Source of the DNA: Haemaphysalis longicornis | Lineage: Eukaryota; Arthropoda; Arachnida; Ixodida; Ixodidae | Length of the DNA stretch: 64,000 bases | Assembly (NCBI GenBank): GCA_013339765.2 | Contig: CM023457.1 | Location: 73,892,717 to 73,956,716 of the forward strand | Direction: 5' to 3' | In this document: piece by piece, positions 1 to 10,637 of the stretch | How positions within the stretch are numbered: the first letter of the stretch is position 1 | Layout of the letters: each line of letters begins with the position of its first letter | Translations under genes and position numbers: made by a program | Notes under the pieces: model-generated | Told to the model about the DNA's origin: nothing | Seen by the model: only the letters and a program-made list of their open reading frames with translations | Database searches by the model: none

Positions 1-535
1 GCTGTTTAAGAGCAGGAGGCTGCGTGAGGAGGAGGAGCAGGAGGAAAAACTTTCTTAATATATAAGACAGAGTTAAAGAGAGGGAGAGGCGGTTAGGCCT
101 TTCTTGCGTGGGTGGTATTTCGCAGTCCGGGATCCCATTGGTCGAGGCCGCCACCCGTGCCCGCTGGACGAGAGCCCGCTGAGACTCTAGGTCCAAGCAG
201 CCGGACAGGGCCGCCTCCTTGCCCTCCCTCGTCGGCTTCACTTTGAATTTTAACCCTGGAATATACTGGCAGGCCCATACCATATGATACGTGTCTGCCC
301 ACTGACCGCAGAAGTTACACGAACCCGAGAAGGACAGGGTCATGTGTTTAAGCATTGCGGGGCTGTAGAATGAGCCCGTCTGCAGCCGGCGAAGATGGCG
401 CTCCTCAGTTCTATACAGGCCCTTGGCGGGCACCGGGAACGCCCGCCTACCATGGCGCAGGTATGTTGTCACCTCAGAGAATGTGGTTAGCGGGTAAGGT
501 ACAAGTGTACGGTCAGAGCCTGGGAAGTCAGAGGA

Positions 536-1185
536 ACTCTGGGGGAGAGACACTCGAGCGGCTGTGTGCGCAGCCTCGTTCCCCTCAACTCCCTGGTGGC
601 CAGGTACCCATACAAGTTGTTTTATGGTGTCAGATATTTCTGGATTGGCATTTGTGAGAATTTTTTTTCTAGCTAGGAGCGCTATCCGACCACTGATGAA
701 ATTTCAGCAAGCTTGTTGCGAGTCAGACATTATGTGCGCTGCGTCAGAGTGAGTGGCAGCCAAAGCTATAGCCGTCTCTTCAGCCTACTCAATTTTACTC
801 GTTTTCACCGATAGTCCATGCACCTGTATTCCCTCATGCAGGACCGCAACCGTACAGATGCCCTCCGGTGTGGGCCCCGCTGCGTCTACATAATACACGC
901 CTTTTCGGGTGCCATGTCGTTTTGTTATGGCTGTTGCTCGGGCTTGTCTTCTTCCTGAGTTTCGGTCAGGATGCATACTACGGGGCAGAGGTTTAACGAT
1001 TACTTTGCGGCGCCAAGGGGGAGGGATGTCCGCTTTTTCTTCAGTGGTAGGGGTAGAGTGATGCGGAGATCTTCAAGGACATGTCTGTCAGTAGTTGTCA
1101 CTGACAGTCGCATGATTTGACTCGTGTACTGAGCCTCTATGAGCTCAGTGATTGTATTGTGCATCCTGAGCTGTGTTAATTGTTG
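536..1185 (-). pseudogene. LINE RNase H domain with upstream linker, broken
   Basis: Minus-strand translation gives the usual order for an I-type LINE C-terminus. A helical linker containing HNTITELIEA lies at 1130-1180, followed by the RNase H first strand GVYYVDAAG (first catalytic Asp, near 880). AEETAIALAATHSDAAH (catalytic Glu, near 760) and MSDSQQAC (second Asp, near 720) come next, then WVPGHQGVEGNEAAH (near 600). In a working element the domain would remove RNA from the RNA-DNA hybrid during target-primed reverse transcription. Stops follow TSKIE and QQAC, and the linker needs a frame change, so this is a relic. All catalytic positions are still readable. Confidence 0.75.
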
Positions 1186-1189
1186 GGTG

Positions 1190-1442
1190 GACGTTTTACA
1201 AGGGAGTAATAACAAATGCAATAGCGCCATTACCCTAAACAAACTTAACTCCACGTGTGAACAAATCAGCCGCATGATCGGTCGAGTATCAGACAAACAC
1301 GGGGGCCTCCAGGAATGCGAGACGCTCCGCCTAGTGCAGGCCTTCGTCATCAGCCGCATAACATATGCAGTGCCCTATCTCAAGGTACGACAAGACGATC
1401 TTAAGAAACTTGACAATATGATCAGGTCAGTTGCTAAGAGTA
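1190..1442 (+). pseudogene. LINE reverse-transcriptase thumb fragment, inverted
   Basis: The plus-strand translation contains ETLRLVQAFVISRITYAVPY and DDLKKLDNMIRSVAKS. The equivalent segment of LINE-B at about 30.1 kb reads SLLRLVQSFAMSHVAYGGAF and HERDKINAAIRKTYK. This is the region after the RT palm, and it normally lies directly upstream of the linker found on the opposite strand at 1130-1185. It ends at a stop after VAKST. See the entry for the whole LINE-F fragment for the inversion. Confidence 0.65.
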
Positions 1443-1559
1443 CGTGAAAACGAGAAAGTTTCCAGAGACAACTGGCGAGAGCTGGCCGCACGTTTCCCAC
1501 GGTGCCTGGACTGCACGAGATCCGGACACAGGTAGAATGCACGTCGGCACCCACATGAA

Positions 1560-3010
1560 CAAGACGACGCATGCAAAATTGTGATTGCGTGCTCACCGAA
1601 CCTCTCCCAGGTAATCGCCACGATTACGGAAACGCATCGAACGTCAGTGCGTTCCTGGCGAGATAACGAGCACACGTTGCTCTGCTACATCGCCGACGCG
1701 CAGGTCATTCCAGCAACGAGCAACGAGACGCGCAACGGACGCAGCGCGCATGAGCCTGAAGGCACCACGTTCCTGGCACCCGCTCTTCCTGTACAGACGT
1801 ACACGAACGGAACGCTGGGAGCACGGAACGCAACGGAGCCAGTACGTACATTTTTCGCTCGTGCAGTCCCGGCGCCGGTCCACGCAACCAACGACATCAC
1901 ATCCGGATTGGTGGATATGGCTACGACAAGCGAACAAGACGCACGGCAGCCGAAATGCACCATACGTGGCGAACAACCGCACAGCAATTATAGGGGAGCT
2001 TCCTATATAAAACGAGACCCACAGCGCACGAAACGCACGAGAGGCGACAAACGACATCCCACTTGAACCAGTGGAGCTGACCACGGCGAACGAAATGCAC
2101 AGCGCACGGAACGCCACTAAGCCAGCACACACTGAGGAAACTACAATTCGCGACATCCTAAGCTCCCACTGCTGCTATTTGGACTTGGCCAGCGAATGTT
2201 ACAACCGTAGAAATCACCTGGCCACAAGCAACAATAGACCCAGCGCACGCAACCCTACCGGAACGTGCGAGCTCTCCACACCCGCTGCTCCAGCCCGATG
2301 TCCAGCGGACGAACGACATAACACTCGTGCAGCTAGGTCCGTGAACGAGCAACGACACGGCAAGCGCATGCGGCATGTCCGAGCTAGAACGAACAAGATC
2401 CCCGGTACCCACGCTCCGACCGGGACTCACACGACAAACACCATTTCGTACAAGAGGACGCAACCGCGAGCAAGTGGACTCGGGACGAACGGAGCCTGCT
2501 TGTATGGGAGAGATAGCGATCATAGCATTCTCGAAAGAACGGGCAAAAGACGAGGGCATGAGCGACGACACGGACACGGCAAGAACGGAAACAAATGAAC
2601 CCGATCCAGACGAAGGCATCGAATGCCCTAACGATGAAGCCACGCTTGCGACGCCAAGGAATGTGGGACCGAACGGACGGCGTGAACCACGCCTGCTTCC
2701 CCACCACAACGGTTTCACTTCAGAAACAACCACTGCAAGTGCGAACACGGAGCCGCAACGACCTTGACCGATCACCCATGCCACCCTACGAAAACGCCAC
2801 GCTACCGCACACTAAACGAAAAGCCAAATGGCTCCCGCACCATACGCAACGCACACGACAATTCAAGCAACTTTCTCAACGCGCCGAACTATGCCATCCC
2901 TACACAACGCAGCTCGCCACCGGAGAAACCGGACGTCTACGCCCCCACATGCATCAAGCACGCGACGAGCTACACGAACCCAATCGCCGACGGAAGCGGC
3001 GCGGCTAAAG
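1560..3010. repeat. Degenerate CpG-rich interspersed repeat region
   Basis: About 1.45 kb is built from variants of short motifs such as CAGCGCACG, GGAACGC, CGAACGACAT and CAACGAGCAACGA at irregular spacing. For example, CGACATC occurs near 1890, 2050 and 2150, and CAGCGCACG near 2030, 2100 and 2240. The composition keeps long frames open on both strands: plus 1581-2066, 2071-2598 and 2595-3008; minus 1644-2156 and 2158-2784. Their products are low-complexity Arg, Thr and Asn strings with no recognisable domain. I read it as a decayed satellite or repeat block rather than genes. Confidence 0.5.
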
Positions 3011-3237
3011 CAACGCCGTAAACACTGTCACCTTCAGGTCTGACGAAGGCAATCCCACGGCGCACACCAATAAAATCAAGCAGATTTGAAATTCACCGAA
3101 ACTCAACGAGACGAACACCCTCTTAACGAAGTTTCTAGTATCCGGAACAATAAAAAACAAACGCCAGCATCGAGCATCTGTGAATAAGCGGACATTGATC
3201 TGTATACGAACGGACGTCAATCTACGCGAACGTTTTA

Positions 3238-3259
3238 TTGTGCCTGCGGGCAGGCACAA
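3238..3259. repeat. Perfect 10-bp inverted repeat with 2-bp loop
   Basis: TTGTGCCTGC (3238-3247) and GCAGGCACAA (3250-3259) are exact reverse complements around GG. The repeat lies just downstream of the degenerate CpG-rich region, and no gene is attached to it. Confidence 0.8.
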
Positions 3260-3667
3260 TTTAGATTTGGAGCACGATTACGAGAGTATCAGAAGCGCGC
3301 CCAGAAACGAAAACGGACGACAAAAGCTGCCACCCGCAGACACGCACAAAACCGCAGTTTACGGCCACGGCCGCACCTACAAGTCCCGAGCTCCCCTGAG
3401 CCCGACCCGGCCTAGACTTCGTTGTTTTATTCCGTAAACAAGAGGAGACGCCAGACGCAACGCGAGTGCTTACGTTTCGTTTCGCTCTCTCACATGTACG
3501 TGCCTTCGTGCCGTAAGTCGCCCTACGACAGTGCACCGCGTCAGAGGTATCTCCCTCTGTCCAGATACATATGTAACCTGTGTTTTTCTAATCAATTAAA
3601 CATTTTATTTTGTTCTATATATTCTTCCATTCGAGATACGACCTAGCTAAGTGCAGACAAGTTGATT

Positions 3668-4030
3668 ATTCGTGAGTAATACAAATTGAATACTCATGAG
3701 TACAGATTGAGTACTCATGAGTGCAGAATGAGTAGTACTCATGAGTGCAGAATGAGTAGTACTTATGTGTGTAGAATGAGTAGTACTCATGAGTACAAAA
3801 GATTGGGTACTCATGAGTGCAGATTGAGTATTCATGAGTACAGAGTTGGTACTCATGAGTACAGAGTGAGTACTCATGAGTACAGATTCAGTACTCATGA
3901 TTACAGATTGAGTACGAATACTCGTGAGGACAAATGAGTTTGAGTACAAGTGAGTACGATTAGAAATGAGTATTTGATGAGTGAGTACGAGTGATTTTGT
4001 GAACAGATGAGCTTTTTGAGTCTGAGTTTG
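3668..4030. repeat. Minisatellite with TACTCATGAGT core
   Basis: There are about a dozen imperfect copies of a roughly 20-27-bp unit with the core GAGTACTCATGAGTACAGA. The inner ACTCATGAGT is itself a perfect palindrome, so each unit can form a small hairpin. Units are regular between 3700 and 3900 and decay towards 4030. Frames on both strands stay open only because of the repeat. Confidence 0.9.
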
Positions 4031-4295
4031 AGTACAGCGTGAATGAAAAAGTTTCCCATCCAGGCGTCGCCCGCGTCGACGCATTATGCAAACATCCCCC
4101 TCGCGAGGGGCACGGTCAAATGCAGAGCATTTCCGCGGGGTGCGCGCCTGCAAGTCGTATGGATTACGTATTGGTTGTCGTTGTTGTTGTAATTGTTGTC
4201 TTCCAGCGTAGACATTGTCGATGAAGTCGATGGTGAAACGTGAAACGTGCCCTGAACCCCCTGCCGCGGCTATGACGCAACGTGGAGCGGCTATG

Positions 4296-4393
4296 GCGCA
4301 ACACAATCCAACACAATCCACTTTAATCCAATCCAAATTCAAACCAATCCAAGCCAAGCCAATCCAAGCCAATCCAATCGAATCCAATCCAAT
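4296..4393. repeat. AATCC/AAGCC short tandem repeat
   Basis: Imperfect tandem CAATCC, AATCC and AAGCC units occur, with ACACAATCC twice at the left end. This is a simple-sequence array in non-coding DNA. Confidence 0.85.
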
Positions 4394-4518
4394 GCCCCTC
4401 GCGAGAGAGTGTTATAGCGCCAAAATCGCGCCCCCACACGAACGCGTGATGTTGACGTCACGATCACGCCACAGATGTTAGCGACCGGAGAGCGCACGAA
4501 CGACATATGTGGTTTAAG

Positions 4519-4611
4519 CGCGAACCGACCGCGGCGAGAGAGCGCGATGCGAGCGCCCCCACCTGTTCTTGCGCGCGAACCGAACGCGGCGAGAGAGGGT
4601 GTTGCGAGCGC
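4519..4611. repeat. Direct duplication of about 38 bp
   Basis: The segment starting GCGCGAACCGACCGCGGCG at 4519 recurs as GCGCGAACCGAACGCGGCG at 4573. Both copies continue GAGAGAG and end near GCGAGCGC. Offset is 54 bp with a few substitutions. The duplication lies directly upstream of the tRNA-like repeat at 4663. Confidence 0.75.
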
Positions 4612-4662
4612 AGAGAAGGCGAGGAGGACGCGGGGGAGAGGGCGCACCTGTGGCCGACGGTT

Positions 4663-4815
4663 GAATGAGTCAAGGATATAAGGCGCGTTCGTAACCTTCT
4701 ACTCTGTGTCTGCTTTGTGGCGCAGTGGTTAGGGCGACGTGCACCTTGCGTTCCGCCCGCAGAGTCGTGGGATCGAAACCTGGCGCCGGTAAGTATTATT
4801 TCCTTATATAGTGTA
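4663..4815 (+). repeat. tRNA-related repeat with A and B boxes (copy 1)
   Basis: A polymerase III A box fits at 4718-4728 (TGGCGCAGTGG, consensus TRGYNNANNNG). A B box fits at 4771-4779 (GATCGAAAC, consensus GWTCRANNC). A TATA-like GGATATAAGG lies about 40 bp upstream of the A box. A second copy on the minus strand at 10637-10755 shares the upstream flank, both boxes and the downstream TATTTcCTTaTATAG tail. It is therefore a dispersed family (SINE or tRNA-gene relic), distinct from the Ruka-like SINEs below. A complete cloverleaf could not be convincingly drawn, so I do not call a tRNA gene. Confidence 0.65.
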
Positions 4816-5109
4816 GGGGGAGCGATGCGGACTACGAGCGATGCGGACTACGGACGCCAACGCGGGTGACATCGTGAGTTACTCTATGTTCAGACTACCG
4901 ACGTAACAGCCATATCGTGCGCTATGGACGCAAAAAAACGGCGTTTCACGCAGTTGGGTTGGCTGATACGTCAAATGACGTCATTATTTAAAGATATTAC
5001 AACAGTTGCGACAACAGTCTGAACCCGGCCTTAATGAAATGCTCTGCATTTAAAAAATTGTGATTGAGTTTGAGTGAGTTCTTTCTGTTTTGCCGACCTA
5101 TGGTCCAGA
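4816..5109. other. Unassigned interval
   Basis: No gene seen. It contains a short direct repeat (ACTACGAGCGATGCGG, 4820-4855) and one perfect TGACGTCA palindrome at 4976-4983. Composition changes from CpG-rich to A/T-rich at about 4980. Confidence 0.4.
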
Positions 5110-5425
5110 CTACGTTTCACTAAGGACAGATCACCCATGTAAAATTAAAAAACTAAGTTTTAGAATCGAGTTGTTTAAGCATTCTTTTTTCCGCAAACCT
5201 ATTAGTGATAATAATAAGTTATCCAAAATGTTGTGACAAATATGTCTAATGATGTATTTTCGTGTTCTTTGTAGTGTCTCTTTGTTGAACATGCCGGGTT
5301 TTGGCTTGTCATTATGCTTTAGGTGATATTTTTGTTCTGCCTTTATTGTGTATGAATTTCTACTTTCTCCCCCCCAACACTAATGCCTTGAAAAGGCGCC
5401 GTGGCTACTGTGTTAAATAAATAAA
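5110..5425 (+). mobile_element. LINE 3' end, probably CR1/L2-like
   Basis: A short coding remnant (LRTDHPCKIKK near 5110-5150 and HSFFP near 5180-5195) resembles the end of CR1/L2-type RT proteins. About 200 bp of A/T-rich 3' UTR follow, with GCCTTGAAAAGGCGCCGTGGC and an AATAAATAAATAAG tail at 5407-5420. The tail sets orientation and end. The 5' limit is uncertain. Confidence 0.45.
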
Positions 5426-5505
5426 TAAGAGAAAAATCAAATAAAAACAATGGTGTTGGCTGGTGTATTGGGCAAGTTTTGATTATGCATTATAGGAAAT
5501 AAGGT

Positions 5506-6456
5506 TCAAAAAGTTGACATGAGACAAATATTTAAAAACGCGTTGCACAGAGAAGATCGCTTTGTCACCCAAAAACAGGAAGGGTTTCGCAGAATGTGTT
5601 GTCTGTATAGTTCTTTGAAGTGTCTGTGTCTTCTGTTGAGTTCCGCGCATGTGATTAAGATGTGGACTACAGATAGGCCCTCACCACACCTGCTACACAT
5701 GGGTCTTGGAGAGTCAGTGACCAGATGTGATTTTACATGTGTATAGCCTATCGGCAACCTAGATAAGGTAACCTAAATGTGTCTGTTGTGTGAGTCAGTA
5801 GTGTATGATCCCAAGTGTGGTTTTATTACGTGGAACTTGTTATCTGTCTGTTACCCTCCAGGTTGTTTGCCATGTGTTACGAAGTTGGTGTCTGATGTGT
5901 GGCTTCATGTCTGTGTACGGCACTGTTGCTATGTCCGTTGTAATGAAGAGTGTAGCGGCAGTGGCCATTTGTTCTGCGGTTTCATTCCCGGCTATTCCAC
6001 AGTTGCCACGAACCCAACATATTGTTACTTCAAGACTTGAGGCATATGCCGACATAAGGGCCTTAAAAACAAGATTCATTACAGAATTTTTTGACGATTT
6101 TCTGGACAAAAGTGCACGTACAACACTAAGAGAATTCGTGTACACTATGGACTTTAAGATTTGATGTTGGATGATGTGATGTAAAACAAGTAAAATGCCA
6201 TGGGCTTCAGCCGTAAATTGCTGTTGTGGGTGATCATTCTTTTTGCCACGTTAAAGTTCCGGCCGTGTGCAGCATAAGACACAGCATCAGATGTCTTTGA
6301 TGCGTCACAGTAAAGCACTGCACACAAGTGCTTTTCTGGCAGGAACAGGAAATGCTTCATAATAGCTGCCCTTGGTGCCCTGGTTTTGTCGAATTGCACA
6401 AAGGACAGGTCACAAGAAACAGCCTCGAGTAGCCATGGTGCAATAAAATCAGTCAT
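5506..6456 (-). pseudogene. LINE-A1 RNase H and C-terminal zinc motif, broken
   Basis: Reading the minus strand from 6456, VLYCDASKTSDAVSYAAHG carries the first catalytic Asp of RNase H. TICWVRGNCGIAGNETAEQM (near 6025) is the C-terminal motif, more often W-V-P-G-H-x-G-I-x-G-N-E. MCSRCGEGLSVVHILITC (near 5680) is the cysteine-rich tail common in these LINEs. The His of the usual PGH motif is Asn here, which would probably impair activity. The pieces lie in different frames separated by stops. Copy 2 has the matching tail MCSRCGKGLSVLHILITC at 14,250. Confidence 0.75.
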
Positions 6457-6597
6457 GTGTGTCTTGTGGATATGACACTGCTAGCTCAGCAGCTTCTGCT
6501 CTGACTCTGAGAGTGAACGGCATAGGAATAGATGGACGGTTTAAAAAGAGCTGCGGTGAGGATGCATCACGAATGGCCGAGTTAAAAGGATGATTAG

Positions 6598-7740
6598 TCA
6601 TAGACAATATTTTAGAGGGTACAACAAGTTAGTGTATATGCTCTGGTGATACAGGGACCATTTGTGACACTCTGCATATAGATTTTCAACAGAGATGGTG
6701 CGAAAGGCGCCACAAGCAAGTCGAAACCCCGAATGCAGAACCGGGTCAAGCATTTTAAGTGCCGTTTTCATTGCCGACCCATACATGATGCTGCTGTCGT
6801 CCAAGGGAGATCCTACCAGTCCAGAATAAAGACGCAGGACAAGCTACTTGTCTGAACCGTACGATTCGTGTGAGATGACTTTAGGATATTCATGGCTTTT
6901 AGGTATTTTTTCTTAAGCATTTTCAGAAGCGGAAGAAATGTTAGTTTGTTGTCGAGTACTAGGCCTAAACACTTGTGCATCTTTTTAACAGGAATCGACG
7001 GGACATTTATAGTAATGTCAGGGTCCGCATGAATCCCGCACACACAGGTGAACACAACGCAAGTACTTTTTCCGGGTGCAGCCTAAAACCGTTTGTGTCC
7101 GCCCAGCCAGCAAGTTTGTTCACGCCAAGCTCGACTTGACGTTCGCAGATTGACATATTACATGATTTAAAAGATATTTGGACATCATCTACATAAACTG
7201 AACAAGAAATGGTTGGTGGCAACGCATTACGGAGCAAATTGTTCTTCACTATGAAGAGTGTGCAGCTCAAAACACCGCCTTGAGGACCGCCCATTTTGCT
7301 GAACATGTAGATTAGAAAGTGCGCAACCAACTCTTACACGGAACGTTCGTTCAGACATGTAGCTGGAAAGAGTGTTAAGTCTGTTGCCTGATACACCGAA
7401 TGACTTCAAGCCTCTCAAGATGCCGTACCACCATGCCGTGTCGTAGGCCTTCTCCATATCAAAGAAGATTGTTATACAATATTGTTTGTCAATTAAGGCA
7501 TCTTTTACATATCATTCCAACGCAACCAGTTGATTGTTGGTGGATCTCCCCGCCCTGAAGCCAGCCTGGCAGCGGTCGAGAAGACCATTGTATTCTACGA
7601 AGTACATGAGTCTCCTATTGATAATCTTCTCCAGCAGCTTGCACAAGTTGCTTGTCAGGGCAATCGGACGATAACATCAGGGAGAGGAAGGGTCCTTTCC
7701 TTCCTTTAACAACGCTACAACTATAGCCCCCTTCCAAGAT
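6598..7740 (-). pseudogene. LINE-A1 reverse transcriptase, broken
   Basis: From the upstream end on the minus strand: a remnant matching AGRSTNNQLVAL (near 7540), then MEKAYDTAWWYGILRGLKS (palm aspartate region, 7400-7457). GGPQGGVLSCTLFIVKN lies near 7250-7290, and the catalytic box YVDD within SVYVDDVQISF near 7190. The thumb has LDPVLHSGFRLACGAFRT near 6700-6760. YVDD is intact. In a live element this enzyme copies the LINE RNA at a nicked target. Frameshifts separate 6598-6804, 6813-7055, 7007-7330 and 7227-7457. Confidence 0.8.
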
Positions 7741-8251
7741 TTAGAATGTGCCCCGAAAGCCATATCTTGTTGTAAATGTGAAGGAGTGTTACAAGTGTCT
7801 CCGTGTAAGTGCTGTATCATTGCATATGTCATGTTGTCTGGGCCTGGAGCTGAGGGTTTACAAGGGCTCAGAGCAGCCCTCAGCTCATGTAGTGAAAACA
7901 GGAAGTTGTGAGAAGTCCGTGATTTGTTGTTGTCGTGTAGGGACTTCTTTTCACAAGTGGCTGTGTTTCAGGAAAGTGTTTGTGCAGTGTGCAGAGCTGG
8001 ACACGTGTTAAAAGTGTTGTGCTAAGATGTTAGCCTGATTTTCTAGTGTGTGCCCTGTCGTTCTGACCAAGGGCAAGCTATGTGTATGTTGTCCTTTACG
8101 TTTACGTATTCGTGTGCATACCTTGCGTGTGTCTGTGTATAAATTTGTGGATGTTATGAAGGAGCGCCAACTATGCCGTTTTGCCTCACGGCGCACGCGC
8201 TTTTCGAAGGCCTTTGCCCTTTTAAAAGAAATCAAGTTAGCCGACGGGGGG

Positions 8252-9230
8252 CTACGAAGGACACCCCACGCCTTGTATGGGCCTGTCTCGCCCGCCGGCA
8301 GTCCTCATTCCACCATGGCCTTCTTGAGTTGTGGGAGCACTGGAGGCCTGGCGAATGGGCTTTTTGGCGGAGTGGATGGTGTGCTCCGTGAGAAGTTGGG
8401 CAGCTTCTTCAATGTGTAGGTATGTTATGGATGTGTGGTCTAGTTTGGAGTTTTCTGTAATTGTACTCCAGTTCGTTCTAGCTTCATTGAAACTGTTATG
8501 GGAAGGTGAACTGTTGGGGCCTTTACCTATGTATGTTAATGTGGTTGGGAAGTGGTCACTACCGTATGGGTTAGCGCCAACATCGCATTCAAGAGATGAA
8601 AAGAGTACTTCAGAGCCAATAGCCAAGTCGAGGTGTGAATTAGTGTTTTGTCCTATATTATTGGGGTATGTAGGCTTGTTTTTATTGAATAGGCATGCTG
8701 CCGAAGATGTTAGATATTTTACGATAAGGCGACCTCGGGCATTCGTGCGAGCAGAGCCCCAAAGAGAGTTATGTGCGGTGAGGTCGCTTAAAAGAATGAA
8801 AGGTGGGGGTAGCTGATCTACAAGGCCATCGAAATCAGGAGGGGTGGAAACAGAGCAAAGCGTTGTGGCGGCCCTCCAGCGGCGATGGCGCTGGGCCTGA
8901 GTGACAACCAATGAGAGCGGGCCACGCGCCGCCGGTGCGCAAGCAGCCACGAACGCGGCCAGCGTGGAATAAAACGGGGCCCAGTTTCTGGGTGCACGGC
9001 ATAGCGTTCAGACGTGTCTCGGCTCGTCTCTCTGTCGCCTTCGCGACAGCGTTATCTGCCTATTGGAAATTATGCTACGAATAGCAACAGCCTCAAGGAC
9101 GGTCTCTAATTGGATACTCTGACACCCCAACGACTTTCGGGAAATGATGGCCACACCCCCTGAAGATGTACAACCACCATTCCTGTCCTTAAATACCAAC
9201 TATTCAAAAAAAATTGTGTGCTTGGAAATT
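8252..9230 (-). pseudogene. LINE-A1 AP-type endonuclease, broken
   Basis: The minus strand has an N-terminal part with NGGCTSSGGVAIISRKSL and VAIRSI (9008-9199). A frame change follows, then PPFILLSDLTAHNSLWGS, where GDFNAHN is usual, so the catalytic Asp-Asn pair is altered. NSHLDLAIGS and a C-terminal GSDHFPTTLTYIGKG (SDH triad near 8550) come next. Domain order and motifs fit the exonuclease-endonuclease-phosphatase fold that nicks target DNA for LINEs. The tail (below 8520) is the linker to RT. Confidence 0.8.
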
Positions 9231-9381
9231 AAATGTGTTTCTTGTAGACATAGGACACTTGGTTGATTGGAGTGCAGTATTTTTACATATCGTCAAGACT
9301 TTTCAGAAGGCCTCTACAGTTGCATTGAATTGTGTTTTCTCTTCCCATTATTTTGTGTGCGAGCTACTGGAGTGTTTATGT

Positions 9382-10637
9382 TTACGCGTCGTCTTTCGGG
9401 GCTTTGAATCTCATCTTTTTGGGCTTGTTGGGAGGCTTTGGCGTCGGGACATGTTCCTTGCGGTGGACCGCAGACAAAAACGGTCCGACATCAATTTCGC
9501 TGTAGGATGTACTCGGAGTGCCTGCGTGATCAGGCTCTTTGGAACGCGCACCTTTTTGGTGCGCTTTGCCTAACCCGCAACCACCGAGGGCTTCAAGAAC
9601 GCCTGGGATGGCGCAGGCGGTGCAGCGAGGGTGGGAGCTGCCTCGGGTGCCTCCGTCTCCATCTCCTCCGTGCCCTCGCATATGCTTTGGGCCGGTGGAG
9701 AGGAAACTGGGGATGCAGCAGCATCCCCAACTGACTTGGTTGCCACCATAGCCGCTTATGGCTCAGTGAGTGGTGCGGAGGCGGGTTGGGCTACCTGAGG
9801 CAACCCGGTGGGGAGCGCGCGCAGGACCAAGTCCGACTCGCCGTACTGGGTCCCTAACGAAACCAGACCCCGCTCCGCCCCCAGTGAGCTGCGGGAAAGA
9901 GGCGAACCTTTTTCGCGCCTCTGGGAAGGTGATATTCTCTGTTACCTTGATGTGGATAATTTTATTTTCAAGTTGAAACTTATCACATTTCCTAGAGTAT
10001 GACGCGTGTGGGCCCTGACAGTTAACGCGGAAGAGTTGTTCTGAACTACAATTATCTGAGGGAGGGTCATGCTGGCCGCACTTAGCGCAGGTAAGTCAGC
10101 CACGGCAAGAGTTTGTGCCATGCCCGAACCGTTAGCCCTTGAAACAGCGCCGTGGGTTCGGGATGTACGGGCGGACAGAACAATGTATATTACCGGCATT
10201 TATTGATTCTGGAAGAATGGATCGATCGAATGTCAGGATAATGTGTTAAATTGCTATCTGTTTGTCATCGCGGTGTATGAATGTGCGCTTTACAGCCGTG
10301 ACGCCCTGATCTCTTAGCCCTCAAAAAGGTCGGCACCGGTTTCAGAAATCAGATCTGCCTTAGAGATCACACCCTGAGAGCTGTTGAGGCTGCGGTTGGG
10401 TGTGACCCTGATCACCAGATCTGCCATGCCGGTTTGTTTCAGGAGGAGTGTGGATTGCTGCTGAGTTTTTATTTCAACTAGCACTTTGACTGTTCGTAGT
10501 TTTTCGATGCGAAACATCTCATGCACGGGGATGTGTCCCTCCCTTCCTTGTTGTCGTTTTCTCCGCTGTCCGCAACCTACTGCACATGCGCCTCTTTTCC
10601 GCCCGTCAGCGTTTGGGCTGACGTCAGCGCAGTTCAC
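9382..10637 (-). pseudogene. LINE-A1 ORF1 (Gag-like), broken
   Basis: Upstream on the minus strand, KVLVEIKTQQQSTLLLKQ and SLNSSQGVISKADLISE, then ADLFEGLRDQGV, match the RNA-binding Gag-like domain of Jockey/I-type ORF1. One frame then reads GHGTNSCRG, a stop, and LTCAKCGQHDPPSDNC, a CCHC zinc knuckle, followed by NCQGPHASY (10,100-9,960). The C-terminal part is Pro/Lys-rich (PKPPNKPKKMRFKAP, near 9400). ORF1 proteins coat LINE RNA. Several frameshifts are present. Confidence 0.7.

Larger units (their letters stand above)
40..1442 (-). mobile_element. 5'-inverted LINE fragment (LINE-F)
   Basis: This is the 3' end of a non-LTR retrotransposon with an RNase H domain. Bases 40-1185 read as LINE coding and 3' UTR sequence on the minus strand, and bases 1190-1442 hold the immediately upstream coding segment on the plus strand. 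At the junction, the earliest-coding end of the plus piece meets the earliest-coding end of the minus piece. That is the order expected when twin-primed reverse transcription inverts the 5' part of a LINE. The lower boundary is set by the A/T-rich stretch near 50, which would be the 3' tail on the minus strand. The family resembles LINE-B, C and D of this window but is not identical to them. Confidence 0.75.

Noticed and set aside
1581..3008. Plus-strand frames of 130-175 codons as protein genes
   Set aside because: Similar-sized frames are open on the opposite strand, products are low-complexity, and there is internal motif repetition.
3668..4030. CRISPR-like array
   Set aside because: Units are contiguous and variable with no unique spacers, and the context is eukaryotic. 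It is a minisatellite.
3647..4387. 246-codon minus-strand frame
   Set aside because: It is made by the AATCC and TACTCATGAGT repeats (Trp-Ile-Gly-Leu and Met-Ser-Thr strings), with no domain.
4714..4795. Functional tRNA gene
   Set aside because: A and B boxes fit, but no complete cloverleaf or anticodon stem could be drawn, and the flanks are repeated elsewhere.
4453..4983. Two perfect TGACGTCA sites (4453 and 4976) as cAMP-response promoters
   Set aside because: Eight-base palindromes without a gene start nearby are weak evidence, and no transcription unit is identified.
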